Part shown: positions 1 through 10,051 of the stretch, piece after piece
Position numbering within the stretch: position 1 is the first letter of the stretch
Layout of the letters: every line of letters starts with the position of its first letter
From: Branchiostoma floridae
Taxonomy: Eukaryota; Chordata; Leptocardii; Amphioxiformes; Branchiostomatidae
Direction of reading: 5' to 3'
NCBI RefSeq assembly: GCF_000003815.2
Contig: NW_023365785.1
Location: 227,925-250,255 of the forward strand
Length of the DNA: 22,331 nt
The notes under the pieces: model-generated
What the model was told of the DNA's origin: nothing
Database searches by the model: none
The model's input: the letters and a program-made list of their open reading frames with translations, nothing else
Program-made: the position numbers and the translations under genes

Positions 1-1685
1 GTAAGTAAGCGAACGGTTTTAAAACGATTTGCAGTTAACAACTCTGTACCAAGATACCCTTTCAATGATACCAAGTTTGACCGACTAGAATACACTCTTA
101 GCAATATTGCATCTAAGCACTACCCTAACCCTTACCTTAACCCTAACACTAACCCTAGCTGTAAGTGCTTAAGTCATATCTCGGGAAGTAAGCACCCGAT
201 TTTGAAACGGTTTGCAGTTTACTACTCTGTACCAAGATACCTTTTCAATGATACCAAGTTTGACCAACTAGAATACACTCTTAGCAATATTGCATTTAGG
301 CACTACCTTAACCCCACCCCTAACCCTAGCGGTTAGTGCTTAAGTCATATCTCGGGAAGTAAGCACCCGATTTTGAAACGGTTTGCAGTTTACAACTCTG
401 TACCAAGATACCTATCAAATGATACCAAGTTTGACCGACTAGAATGCACTCTTAGCAATATTGCATCTAAGCACTACCCTTACCCTAACCTTAACCCTAA
501 ACTTACATTAGCAGTTAGTGCTTAAGTCATATCTCGGGAAGTAAGCACCCGATTTTGAAACGGTTTGCAGTTTACAACTCTGTACCAAGATACATTTTCA
601 ATGATACCAAGTTTTTCCCAGTAGAATAAATTCTTAGCAATATTGCATTTAAGCACTACCCTAACCCCAACCTTAACCCTAACCCTAACCCTAGCTGTAA
701 GTGCTTAAGTCATATCTCGGGAATTAAGCGCCCGATTTTCAAAACGGTTTGCAGTTTACAACTCTGTACCAAGATATCTTTTCAATGATACCAAGTTTGA
801 CCGACTAGAATACTGTCCTAGCAATATTTCATTTAAGCACTACCCTAACCCTAACCCTAACCCTAGCGGTTAGTGCTTAAGTCATATCTCGGGAAGTAAG
901 CACCCGATTTTAAAATGGTTTGCAGTTTACAACTCTGTACCAAGATACCTTTTCAATGATACTAAGTTTGACCGACTAGAATACACTCTTAGCAATATTG
1001 CATTTAAGCACTACCCTAACCCCAGCGGTTAGTGCTTAAGTCATATCTCGGGAAGTAAGCACCCGATTTTGAAACGGTTTGCAGTTTACAACTCTGTACC
1101 AAAATACCTTTTTAATGATACCAAGTTTGACCGACTAGAATAAATTCATAGCAATATTTCATTTAAGCACTACCCTAACCCTAACCTTAACCCTAACCCT
1201 AACCCTAGCTGTAAGTGCCTAAGTCATATCTCGGGAAGTAAGCACCCGATTTTGAAACGGTTTGCAGTTTGCAACTCTGTACCAAGATACCTTTTCAATG
1301 ATACCAAGTTTGACCGACTAGAATACACTCTTAGCAATATTGCATTTAAATACTACCCTAACCCTAACCCTAACCCTAGCGGTTAGTGCTTAAGTCATAT
1401 CTCGGGAAGTAAGCACCCGATTTTGAAACGGTTTGCAGTTTACAACTCTGTACCAAGATACCTTTTCAATGATACCAAGTTTGACGGACTAGAATACACT
1501 CTTAGCAATATTGCATCTAAGCACTACCCTAACCCTAACCTTAACGCTAACACTAACCCTAGCGGTAAGTGCTTAAGTCATATCTCGGGAAGTAAGCACC
1601 CGATTTTGAAACGGTTTGCAGTTAATAACTCTGTACCAAGATACCTTTCGAATGATACCAAGTTTTTCCCACTAGAATATATTCT

Positions 1686-1785
1686 NNNNNNNNNNNNNNN
1701 NNNNNNNNNNNNNNNNNNNNNNNNNNNNNNNNNNNNNNNNNNNNNNNNNNNNNNNNNNNNNNNNNNNNNNNNNNNNNNNNNNNNN
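1686..1785. other. Assembly gap (100 N), probably almost no missing sequence
   Basis: Exactly 100 N. The sister copy near 7838-7850 reads continuously across this point, and comparison shows that only about 4 bases are absent on either side of the N run. The gap is therefore a placeholder of arbitrary size, not about 100 missing bases. Confidence 0.85.
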
Positions 1786-1975
1786 CATATTGCATTTAAG
1801 CACTACCCTAACTCTAACTTTAACTCTAACCTTAGCGGTTAGTGCTTATCTCGGGAAGTAAGCACCCGATTTTGAAAGTGTTTGTAGTTTACAACTCTGT
1901 ACCAAGATACCTTTTCAATGATACGAAGTTTGACCGCCTAGAATACACTCTTAGCAATATTGCATTTAAGCACTA

Positions 1976-2010
1976 CCCTAACCCTAACCCTAACCCTAAC
2001 CCTAACCCTA
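1976..2010 (+). repeat. Longest perfect interstitial telomeric tract
   Basis: Five perfect CCCTAA hexamers plus CCCTA, followed directly by the usual GCGG end of a satellite A unit. The same tract recurs at about 8118-8152 in the second large copy. The minus strand carries TTAGGG and holds enough GGG runs for a G-quadruplex. Confidence 0.9.
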
Positions 2011-2405
2011 GCGGTTAGTGCTTAAGTAATATCTCAGGAAGTAAGCATCCGATTTTGTAACGGTTTGCAGTTTACAGCTCTGTACCGACATTCCTTTTCA
2101 ATGATACCATTTTTGACTGACTACAATACACTCTTAGCCGTATTGCATCTAAGCACTACCTTAAACCTAACCCTAATTTCAACCCTAACCCTAGCGGTTA
2201 GTGCTTAACTCATATCTCGGGAAGTAAGGACCCGATTTTAAAACACTTTACAGTTTACAGCTCTGTACCGACATTCATTTTCAATGGTACCAAGTTTGAC
2301 CGGCTAGAATACACTCTATGGCATACTGCCTCTCAGCACTACCCTAACCCTATCCCTAACCCTAACCCTTCCCAACGATACCAAGTTTGACCGACCCTAG
2401 CCTGA

Positions 2406-2422
2406 ACCCTAACTGTTAGGGT
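2406..2422. repeat. Head-to-head telomeric palindrome at the array edge
   Basis: ACCCTAAC-T-GTTAGGGT is a perfect 17-bp inverted repeat in which the telomeric motif switches strand. Apart from the A/T-rich words of the edge it marks the exact point where telomere-containing satellite A ends. An identical palindrome lies at 8547-8563. Confidence 0.85.
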
Positions 2423-2830
2423 CTGAGTAGTCCTTGACTTATTGATTGATGAGAAATCACCCGATTTGGAAAGGTTTGGAAGAGACCTTAATGTTATAGG
2501 TGCTCAACTTTAAACACTCTTAACTCGACAACAATGCAAGCAATCTGAAATCGAATTTTTACTTTTCAACTCGCCCCCAAGAGACCTTTCCAATGATACC
2601 ATAGTTTGCCTATTTCAGACACTTTTTAAGTTTTTTTTTCATTTTAGGTCACGTGTACAGGGACTTAACTTTAAACGCCCATAACTCGCTAATAATGCAA
2701 GCAATCTGAATACGGATTTCTGTGGATTTTCAACGCCACACCAAGAGACCTTTCCAATGGTACAATACTTTGCTTGTTTGAGACGCTTTTCCAAAATTAG
2801 TCTTGTAACAGCAATGCATACAATCTCAGA
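2423..2830 (+). repeat. Diverged satellite-A-like monomers lacking telomeric tracts
   Basis: Two tandem copies about 161 bp apart (AACTTTAAAC at 2506 and 2667) share AATGCAAGCAATCTGAA and CCAAGAGACCTTTCCAATG. They align with the satellite A body in the same order: a TAACTCG word opposite CATATCTCG, and CCAAGAGACCTTTCCAATG opposite CCAAGATACCTTTTCAATG. No CCCTAA tract is present. I read them as an older family from which the telomere-containing unit derives, or as decayed edge units. A minus-strand ORF of 67 codons (2639-2842) crosses the repeat and is not credible as a gene. Confidence 0.7.
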
Positions 2831-3169
2831 AAATCCTTTCACATGAAGTTTTCAGTTGACATCCTTTCAGGAAAAAGACCACTACAAGCATCTTATTTCT
2901 TATAAGTCTTACAAAGCTTCCAAATAATACTACACACAGAAAAATTGATCTATATGACATATCTTTATATTGCAGCTCATTGAAAAGTTCTTCTGTTATA
3001 TATCAATGGTGTCATTATTTGTGATGATAAGATTAACAAACAAAATGTAGTTACTGAACACGACTGTCTTCATAAGTTGCATTGGAAGAAAAGAAGTTAA
3101 AATCATTATTACCTACCATCTGCAGCAGTGTAAGATAATGATATACTTTAAGCTATAACAATTTATCTG
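2831..3169. other. AT-rich spacer with no recognised feature
   Basis: Low-complexity AT-rich sequence with no ORF of note. Near its right end ATCATTAT (from about 3101) pairs with ATAATGAT (from about 3134) as an 8-bp inverted repeat. The same spacer is partly present in the second copy at 9174-9304; the remainder falls in the gap there. Confidence 0.6.
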
Positions 3170-3957
3170 CCCTAAAACACACGTTTTGGGCAGAGTTATC
3201 GTGTCCCATACATTAGCAATGGCACTTTTTTTAAACACTGTAACAGTGTGTATGACGCTCAGAACGGCTCAGGAGGCCCTAAAACACACGTTTTAGGCAG
3301 AATTAGCGTGTCCCATACATTAGCAATGGCACTTTTTTTAAACACTGTAACAGTGTGTAGGACGCTCCGAACGGCTCAGAAAGCCTTAAAACACACGTTT
3401 TAGGCGGAAAAAACGTGTCCCATACATTAGCAATGCAATTTTTTTCTGGGCACTGTAACAGTGTGTAGGACGCTCCGAACGGCTCAGAAAGCCTTAAAAC
3501 ACACGTTTTAGGCCGAAAAAACGTGTCCCATACATTAGCAATGCAATTTTTTTCTGGGCACTGTAACAGTGTGTAGGACGCTCCGAACGGCTCAGAAAGC
3601 CCTAAAACACACGTTTTAGGCGAAAAAAACGTGTCCCATACATTAGCAATGCAATTTTTTTCTGGGCACTGTAACAGTGTGTAGGACGCTCCGAACGGCT
3701 CAGAAAGCCTTAAAACACACGTTTTAGGCCGAAAAAACGTGTCCCATACATTAGCAATGCAATTTTTTTCTGGGCACTGTAACAGTGTGTAGGACGCTCC
3801 GAACGGCTCAGAAAGCCTTAAAACACACGTTTTAGGCCGAAAAAACGTGTCCCATACATTAGCAATGCAGTTTTTTTCTGGGCACTGTAACAGTGTGTAG
3901 GACGCTCCGAACGGCTCAGAAAGCCTTAAAACACACGTTTTGGGCGGAAAAAACGAG
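3170..3957 (+). repeat. Minisatellite B, 107-108 bp period, 8 units
   Basis: The word CGTGTCCCATACATTAGC starts at 3200, 3307, 3414, 3522, 3630, 3738 and 3846, giving periods of 107, 107, then 108 bp. An eighth unit is cut off at 3957. Each unit carries two inverted repeats: CACTGT-A-ACAGTG (perfect, 6-bp arms) and ACACGTTTT...AAAACGTGT (9-bp arms around an 8-9 nt loop). The first two units differ from the rest, having GGCACTTTTTTTAAA where later ones have GCAATTTTTTTCTGG, so homogenisation is stronger on the right. No coding potential. Confidence 0.93.
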
Positions 3958-3960
3958 AAG

Positions 3961-4028
3961 GGGTTGTACTAATAGCTCCATGGAGCCAGCTCCATGGAGC
4001 CAGCTCCACGGAGCTATTAGTACAACCC
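3961..4028. repeat. 68-bp near-perfect palindrome at the B/D junction
   Basis: The outer 19 bp (GGGTTGTACTAATAGCTCC) are perfectly inverted at the right end. The whole 68 bp is self-complementary around a central AT, with only three mismatched pairs by my count. Its core is two tandem copies of the 14-mer ATGGAGCCAGCTCC, a word that also marks every minisatellite D unit. It could extrude as a cruciform or form a long RNA hairpin. Confidence 0.9.
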
Positions 4029-5100
4029 TGCGCCCTACCTACCATCTCCATGGAGCCAGCTCTATGCACTATCAATACATAATATTGGTTCACGTCACCA
4101 CAGGAAAAATCTTAGTCGGCTATGGATTCGTCCTGGTTAACACAAACAACCTTCAAGGAGCCAGCTCTATGGACTTTGTATGTATACAATTGGTTCACGT
4201 CACCACAGGAACAATGTTAGTCCGCTATGGGGCCGCCCTTGTAAACGAAAAACAAGTTTCTTGGAGCCAGCTCTATGAACTTTGAATGTATACAACTAGT
4301 TCACGTCACCACAGGAAAAATCTTAGTCGGCTAAGGGGCCGCCCTTGTAAACGAAAAACTAGTTTCATGGAGCCAGCTCTATGAACTTTGAATGTATACA
4401 ATTGGTTCACGTCACCACAGGAAAAAGATCTCAGTCCGCTATGGGGCCGCCCGGAAACGAAAAACAAGTTTCATGGAGCCGGCTCTATGAACTTTGAATG
4501 TATACAATTGGTTCACGTCACCACAGGAAAAATCTTAGTCGGCCATGGGGCCGCCCTTGTAAACGAAAAACAGGTTTCATGGAGCCAGCTCTATGAACTT
4601 TGAATGTATACAATTGGTTCACGTCACCACAGGAAAAAATCTCAGTCCGCTATGGGGCCGCCCGTGTAAACGAAAAACAAGTTTCATGGAGCCGGCTCTA
4701 TGAACTTTGAATGTATACAATTGGTTCACGTCACCACAGGAAAAAATCTCAGTCCGCTATGGGGCCGCCCGTGTAAACGAAAAACAAGTTTCATGGAGCC
4801 GGCTCTATGAACTTTGAATGTATACAATTGGTTCACGTCACCACAGGAAAAATCTTAGTCCGCTATGGGGCCGCCCTTGTAAACGAAAAACAAGTTTCAT
4901 GGAGCCGGCTCTATGAACTTTGAATGTATACAATTGGTTCACGTCACCACAGGAAAATCTTAGTCCGCCATGGGGCCGCCCTTGTAAACGAAAAACAAGT
5001 TTCATGGAGCCAGCTCTATGGAATTTGTAAATGCATACAATTGGTTTACGTCACCACAGAAAAAATCTCAGTCCGCTATGGGGCCGCCCTTGTAAACGGA
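4029..5100 (+). repeat. Minisatellite D subtype 1, about 106 bp period, about 10 units
   Basis: GAGCC(A/G)GCTCTATG starts at 4053, 4158, 4264, 4370, 4476, 4582, 4689, 4796, 4902 and 5007, giving periods of 105-107 bp. Other words conserved per unit are GTATACAATTGGTTCACGTC, CACCACAGGAAAAA and GGGGCCGCCC. The first two units (4053-4263) are the most diverged. The period is not a multiple of three, so the ORFs that cross it are short and shift frame between units. The array runs into an N gap at 5101. Confidence 0.93.
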
Positions 5101-5200
5101 NNNNNNNNNNNNNNNNNNNNNNNNNNNNNNNNNNNNNNNNNNNNNNNNNNNNNNNNNNNNNNNNNNNNNNNNNNNNNNNNNNNNNNNNNNNNNNNNNNNN
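5101..5200. other. Assembly gap (100 N) between minisatellite D and satellite A
   Basis: Exactly 100 N, joining two unrelated repeat families, so neither the true size nor the contiguity across it can be verified from the window. Confidence 0.9.
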
Positions 5201-5761
5201 CCTTAACCCTTACCCTAACCCTAGCTGTAAGTGCTTAAGTCATATCTCGGGAAGTAAGCACCCGATTTTAACACGGTTTGCAGTTTACACCTCTGTACCA
5301 AGATACCTTTTCAATGATACCAAGTTTGACCGACTAGAATACACTCTTAGCAATATTGCATTTAGGCACTACCCTAACGTTAACCCTAACTCTAGCGGTT
5401 AGTGCTTAAGTAATATCTCAGGAAGTAAGCACCCGATTTTGATTCGGTTTGCAGTTTACAACTCTGTACCAAGATACCTTTTCAATGATACCAAGTTTGA
5501 CCGACTAGAATACACTCTTAGCAATATTGCATCTAAGCACTACCCTAACCCTAACCCTAACCCTAACCCTAACCCTAGCAGTAAGTGCTTAAGTCATATC
5601 TCGGGAAGTAAGCACCCGATTTTGAAACGGTTTGCAGTTTACAACTCTGTACCAAGATACCTTTCGAATGATACCAAGTTTTTCCCACTAGAATGAATTG
5701 TTAGCAATATTGCATTTAAGCACTGCCCTAACCCTAACCCTAACCCTAACCCTAGCGGTTA
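5201..5761 (+). repeat. Satellite A array, block 2a
   Basis: About three units of the same satellite, entered inside a telomeric tract directly after the gap. Units have the standard body and tracts of two to six hexamers. Confidence 0.93.
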
Positions 5762-5925
5762 NNNNNNNNNNNNNNNNNNNNNNNNNNNNNNNNNNNNNNN
5801 NNNNNNNNNNNNNNNNNNNNNNNNNNNNNNNNNNNNNNNNNNNNNNNNNNNNNNNNNNNNNNNNNNNNNNNNNNNNNNNNNNNNNNNNNNNNNNNNNNNN
5901 NNNNNNNNNNNNNNNNNNNNNNNNN
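5762..5925. other. Sized assembly gap (164 N), fits one satellite A unit
   Basis: The GCGGTTA word that ends a unit lies at 5755 before the gap and at 5938 after it. The spacing of 183 bp is exactly one common unit length, so this gap size looks like a genuine estimate. Confidence 0.8.
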
Positions 5926-8546
5926 CTCCTAACCCTAGCGGTTAGTGCTTAAGTCACATCTCGGGAAGTAAGCACCCGGTTTTGAAACGGTTTGCAGTTT
6001 ACAACTCTGTACCAAGATACCTTTCGAATGATACCAAGTTTGACCGACCAGAATGCACCCTATTATATTGCATCTAAGCACTACCCTTACCCTACCCTAA
6101 CCCTAAACTTACATTAGCGGTTAGTGCTGAAGTCATATCTCGGGAAGTAAGCACCTGATTTTGAAACGGTTTGCAGTTTACAACTCTGTACCAAGATACC
6201 TTTTCAATGATACCGAGTTTAACCAACTAGAATACACTCTTAGCAATATTGCCTTGAAGCACTACGCTAACCCAAACCCTAACCCTAGCGGTTAGTGTTT
6301 AAGTCATATTTCGGTAAGTAAGCGCACGGTTTTAAAATGATTTGCAGTTAACAACTCTGTACCAAGATACCTTTTCAATGATACCAAGTTTGACCGACTA
6401 GACTACACTCTTAGCAATATTGCCTTGAAGCACTACCCTAACCCAAACCCTAACCCTAGCGGTTAGTGTTTAAGTCATATTTCGGTAAGTAAGCGCACGG
6501 TTTTAAAATGATTTGCAGTTAACAACTCTGTACCAAGATACCTTTTAAATGATACCAAGTTTGACCGACTAGAATACACTCTTAGCAATATTGCATCTAA
6601 GCACTACCCTAACCCTAACCCTAACCCTAACCCTAGCAGTAAGTGCTTAAGTCATATCTCGGGAAGTAAGCACCCGATTTTGAAACGGTTTGCAGTTGAC
6701 AACTCTGTACCAAGATACCTTTTCAATGATACCAAGTTTTTCCCACTAGAATAAATTCTTAGCAATATTGCATTTAAGCACTACCCTAACCCCAACCTTA
6801 ACCCTAACCCTAACCCTAGCTGTAAGTGCTTAAGTCATATCTCGGGAATTAAGCACCCGATTTTCAAACGGTTTGCAGTTTACAACTCTGTACCAAGATA
6901 CCTTTTCAATGATACCAAGTTTGACCGACTAGAATACACTCTTAGCAATATTGCATCTAAGCACTACCCTAACCCTAACCTTAACATTAACCCAAACCCT
7001 AACCCTAGCGGATAGTGCTTAAGTCATATCTCGGTAAGTAAGCACCCGATTTTGAAACGGTTTGCAGTTTACAACTCTGTACCGAGATACCTTTCGAATG
7101 ATACCAAGTTTTTCCCACTAGAATGAATTGTTAGCAATATTGCATTTAAGCTCTGCCCTAACCCTAACCCTAACCCTAGCGGTTAGTGCTGAAGTCATAT
7201 CTCAGTAAGTAAGCGAACGGTTTTAAAACGATTTGCAGTTAACAACTCTGTACCAAGATACCTTTTCAATGATACCAAGTTTGACCGACTAGAATACACT
7301 CTTAGCAATATTGCATCTAAGCACTACCCTAACCCTAACCTTAACATTAACCCTAACCCTAGCGGTAAGTGCTTAAGTCATATCTCGGGAAGTAAGCACC
7401 CGATTTTGAAACGGTTTGCAGTTTACAACTCTGTACCAAAAAAACCTTTTCAATGATACCAAGTTTGACCAACTAGAATACACTCTTAGCAATATTGCAT
7501 TTAGGCACTACCTTACCCCCAACCCTAACCCTAGCGGTTAGTGCTTAAGTCATATCTCGGGAAGTAAGCACCCGATTTTGAAACGGTTTGCAGTTTACAA
7601 CTCTGTACCAAGATACCTTTTCAATGATACCAAGTTTGACGGACTAGAATACACTCTTAGCAATATTGCATCTAAGCACTACCCTAACCCTAACCTTAAC
7701 CCTAACACTAACCCTAGCGGTAAGTGCTTAAGTCATATCTCGGGAAGTAAGCACCCGATTTTGAAACGGTTTGCAGTTAATAACTCTGTACCAAGATACC
7801 TTTCGAATGATACCAAGTTTTTCCCACTAGAATATATTCTTAGCAATATTGCATTTAAGCACTACCCTAACTCTAACTTTAACTCTAACCTTAGCGGTTA
7901 GTGCTTAAGTCATATCTCGGGAAGTAAGCACCCGATTTTGAAAGTGTTTGCAGTTTACAACTCTGTACCAAGATACNNNNNNNNNNNNNNNNNNNNNNNN
8001 NNNNNNNNNNNNNNNNNNNNNNNNNNNNNNNNNNNNNNNNNNNNNNNNNNNNNNNNNNNNNNNNNNNNNNNNNNNNTTTGACCGCCTAGTCTTAGCAATA
8101 TTGCATTAAAGCACTACCCTAACCCTAACCCTAACCCTAACCCTAACCCTAGCGGTTAGTGCTTAAGTAATATCTCAGGAAGTAAGCATCCGATTTTGTA
8201 ACGGTTTGCAGTTTACAGCTCTGTACCGACATTCCTTTTCAATGATACCATTTTTGACTGACTACAATACACTCTTAGCCGTATTGCATCTAAGCACTAC
8301 CTTAAACCTAACCCTAATTTCAACCCTAACCCTAGCGGTTAGTGCTTAACTCATATCTCGGGAAGTAAGGACCCGATTTTAAAACACTTTACAGTTTACA
8401 GCTCTGTACTGACATTCATTTTCAATGGTACCAAGTTTGACCGGCTAGAATACACTCTATGGCATACTGCCTCTCAGCACTACCCTAACCCTATCCCTAA
8501 CCCTAACCCTTCCCAACGATACCAAGTTTGACCGACCCTAGCCTGA
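5926..8546 (+). repeat. Satellite A array, block 2b
   Basis: Continuation of the array with mixed subtypes. Variant units begin GTAAGTAAGCGCACGG with GCAGTTAAC in place of GCAGTTTAC; two nearly identical ones are 171 bp apart near 6311 and 6482, suggesting recent tandem duplication. From 7205 onward the units correspond in order to those starting at position 1. The right edge again ends in diverged units and the telomeric palindrome. An embedded 100-N gap lies at 7977-8076. Confidence 0.93.
7977..8076. other. Assembly gap (100 N), about 18 bp truly missing
   Basis: The first copy near 1910-1935 reads through the same position with about 18 bp between the matching flanks. The N run is a placeholder. 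Confidence 0.8.
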
Positions 8547-8563
8547 ACCCTAACTGTTAGGGT
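8547..8563. repeat. Head-to-head telomeric palindrome, second copy
   Basis: Same 17-bp ACCCTAAC-T-GTTAGGGT inverted repeat as at 2406-2422, again at the boundary between satellite A and the diverged monomers. Confidence 0.85.
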
Positions 8564-8915
8564 CTGAGTAGTCCTTGACTTATTGATTGATGAGAAATCA
8601 CCCGATTTGGAAAGGTTTGGAAGAGACCTTAATGTTATAGGTGCTCAACTTTAAACACTCTTAACTCGACAACAATGCAAGCAATCTGAAATCGAATTTT
8701 TACTTTTCAACTCGCCCCCAAGAGACCTTTCCAATGATACCATAGTTTGCCTATTTCAGACACTTTTTAAGTTTTTTTTTTCATTTTAGGTCACGTGTAC
8801 AGGGACTTAACTTTAAACGCCCATAACTCGCTAATAATGCAAGCAATCTGAATACGGATTTCTGTGGATTTTCAACGCCACACCAAGAGACCTTCCAATG
8901 GTACAATCTTGCTTG
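8564..8915 (+). repeat. Diverged satellite-A-like monomers, second copy
   Basis: Near-identical to 2423-2776, interrupted on the right by a gap. Confidence 0.75.
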
Positions 8916-9173
8916 NNNNNNNNNNNNNNNNNNNNNNNNNNNNNNNNNNNNNNNNNNNNNNNNNNNNNNNNNNNNNNNNNNNNNNNNNNNNNNNNNNNNN
9001 NNNNNNNNNNNNNNNNNNNNNNNNNNNNNNNNNNNNNNNNNNNNNNNNNNNNNNNNNNNNNNNNNNNNNNNNNNNNNNNNNNNNNNNNNNNNNNNNNNNN
9101 NNNNNNNNNNNNNNNNNNNNNNNNNNNNNNNNNNNNNNNNNNNNNNNNNNNNNNNNNNNNNNNNNNNNNNNNN
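8916..9173. other. Sized assembly gap (258 N)
   Basis: The matching interval in the first copy (2777-3038) is 262 bp, within a few bases of the gap length. The missing sequence is therefore predictable from the first copy. ORFs drawn across the N run are artefacts. Confidence 0.85.
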
Positions 9174-9304
9174 AACAAAATGTAGTTACTGAACACGACT
9201 GTCTTCATAAGTTGCATTGGAAGAAAAGAAGTTAAAATCATTATTACCTACCATCTGCAGCAGTGTGAGATAATGATATACTTTAAGCTATAACAATTTA
9301 TCTG
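9174..9304. other. AT-rich spacer, second copy (partial)
   Basis: Matches 3039-3169 almost base for base. No gene seen. Confidence 0.6.
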
Positions 9305-9980
9305 CCCTAAAACACACGTTTTGGGCAGAGTTATCGTGTCCCATACATTAGCAATGGCACTTTTTTTTAAACACTGTAACAGTGGACGCTCAGAACGGCT
9401 CAGGAGGCCCTAAAACACACGTTTTAGGCAGAATTAGCGTGTCCCATACATTAGCAATGGCACTTTTTTTAAACACTGTAACAGTGTGTAGGACGCTCCG
9501 AACGGCTCAGAAAGCCTTAAAACACACGTTTTAGGCGGAAAAAACGTGTCCCATACATTAGCAATGCAATTTTTTTCTGGGCACTGTAACAGTGTGTAGG
9601 ACGCTCCGAACGGCTCAGAAAGCCTTAAAACACACGTTTTAGGCGGAAAAAACGTGTCCCATACATTAGCAATGCAATTTTTTTCTGGGCACTGTAACAG
9701 TGTGTAGGACGCTCCGAACGGCTCAGAAAGCCTTAAAACACACGTTTTAGGCCGAAAAAACGTGTCCCATACATTAGCAATGCAATTTTTTTCTGGGCAC
9801 TGTAACAGTGTGTAGGACGCTCCGAACGGCTCAGAAAGCCTTAAAACACACGTTTTAGGCCGAAAAAACGTGTCCCATACATTAGCAATGCAGTTTTTTT
9901 CTGGGCACTGTAACAGTGTGTAGGACGCTCCGAACGGCTCAGAAAGCCTTAAAACACACGTTTTGGGCGGAAAAAACGAG
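9305..9980 (+). repeat. Minisatellite B, second copy, 7 units
   Basis: CGTGTCCCATACATTAGC starts at 9335, 9438, 9545, 9653, 9761 and 9869, and a seventh unit is truncated at about 9977. The 103-bp first interval has lost 4 bp after the CACTGTAACAGTG hairpin. One 108-bp unit fewer than the first copy. Confidence 0.93.
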
Positions 9981-9983
9981 AAG

Positions 9984-10051
9984 GGGTTGTACTAATAGCT
10001 CCATGGAGCCAGCTCCATGGAGCCAGCTCCACGGAGCTATTAGTACAACCC
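9984..10051. repeat. 68-bp palindrome, second copy
   Basis: Identical in layout to 3961-4028, with 19-bp perfect outer arms, the core of two ATGGAGCCAGCTCC copies and the same position between B and D. Confidence 0.9.

Larger units (their letters stand above)
1..2405 (+). repeat. Satellite A array, block 1 (telomere-hexamer-containing satellite)
   Basis: About 13 head-to-tail units. Each has a body with recognisable words (TCTCGGGAAGTAAGCACCCG, GGTTTGCAGTTTACAACTC, TTCAATGATACCAAG, TTAGCAATATTGCAT) followed by a short CCCTAA tract. Successive AAGTAAGC words at 186, 357, 539, 722, 894, 1053, 1236, 1407 and 1590 give unit lengths of 171, 182, 183, 172, 159, 183, 171 and 183 bp. Length differences are mostly one or two hexamers. 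The tract lies between TTAAGCACTA and its reverse complement TAGTGCTTAA. Units from about 2020 to 2400 are clearly more diverged than the rest, as expected at the edge of a homogenised array. The array continues beyond the left end of the window. Confidence 0.95.

Noticed and set aside
1976-2010. True chromosome-end telomere
   Set aside because: Tracts have at most about six hexamers, are interrupted by the satellite body every 180 bp, and are followed by further sequence.
4190-4206. GGTTCACGTCACC in minisatellite D as a Pol III B-box
   Set aside because: It departs from the GWTCRANNC core at the invariant A and there is no A-box upstream.
3893-4603. 130- and 71-codon ORFs across minisatellites B and D
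   Set aside because: They run through tandem repeats with a period not divisible by three and through a palindrome; the first copy and its counterpart at 9916-10308 agree only because the DNA is duplicated.
8831-9241. ORFs crossing N runs (8831-9241 on either strand, 21338-21690, 12823-13270 and others)
   Set aside because: Most or much of the frame is N and several gaps have arbitrary length, so the frame is meaningless.
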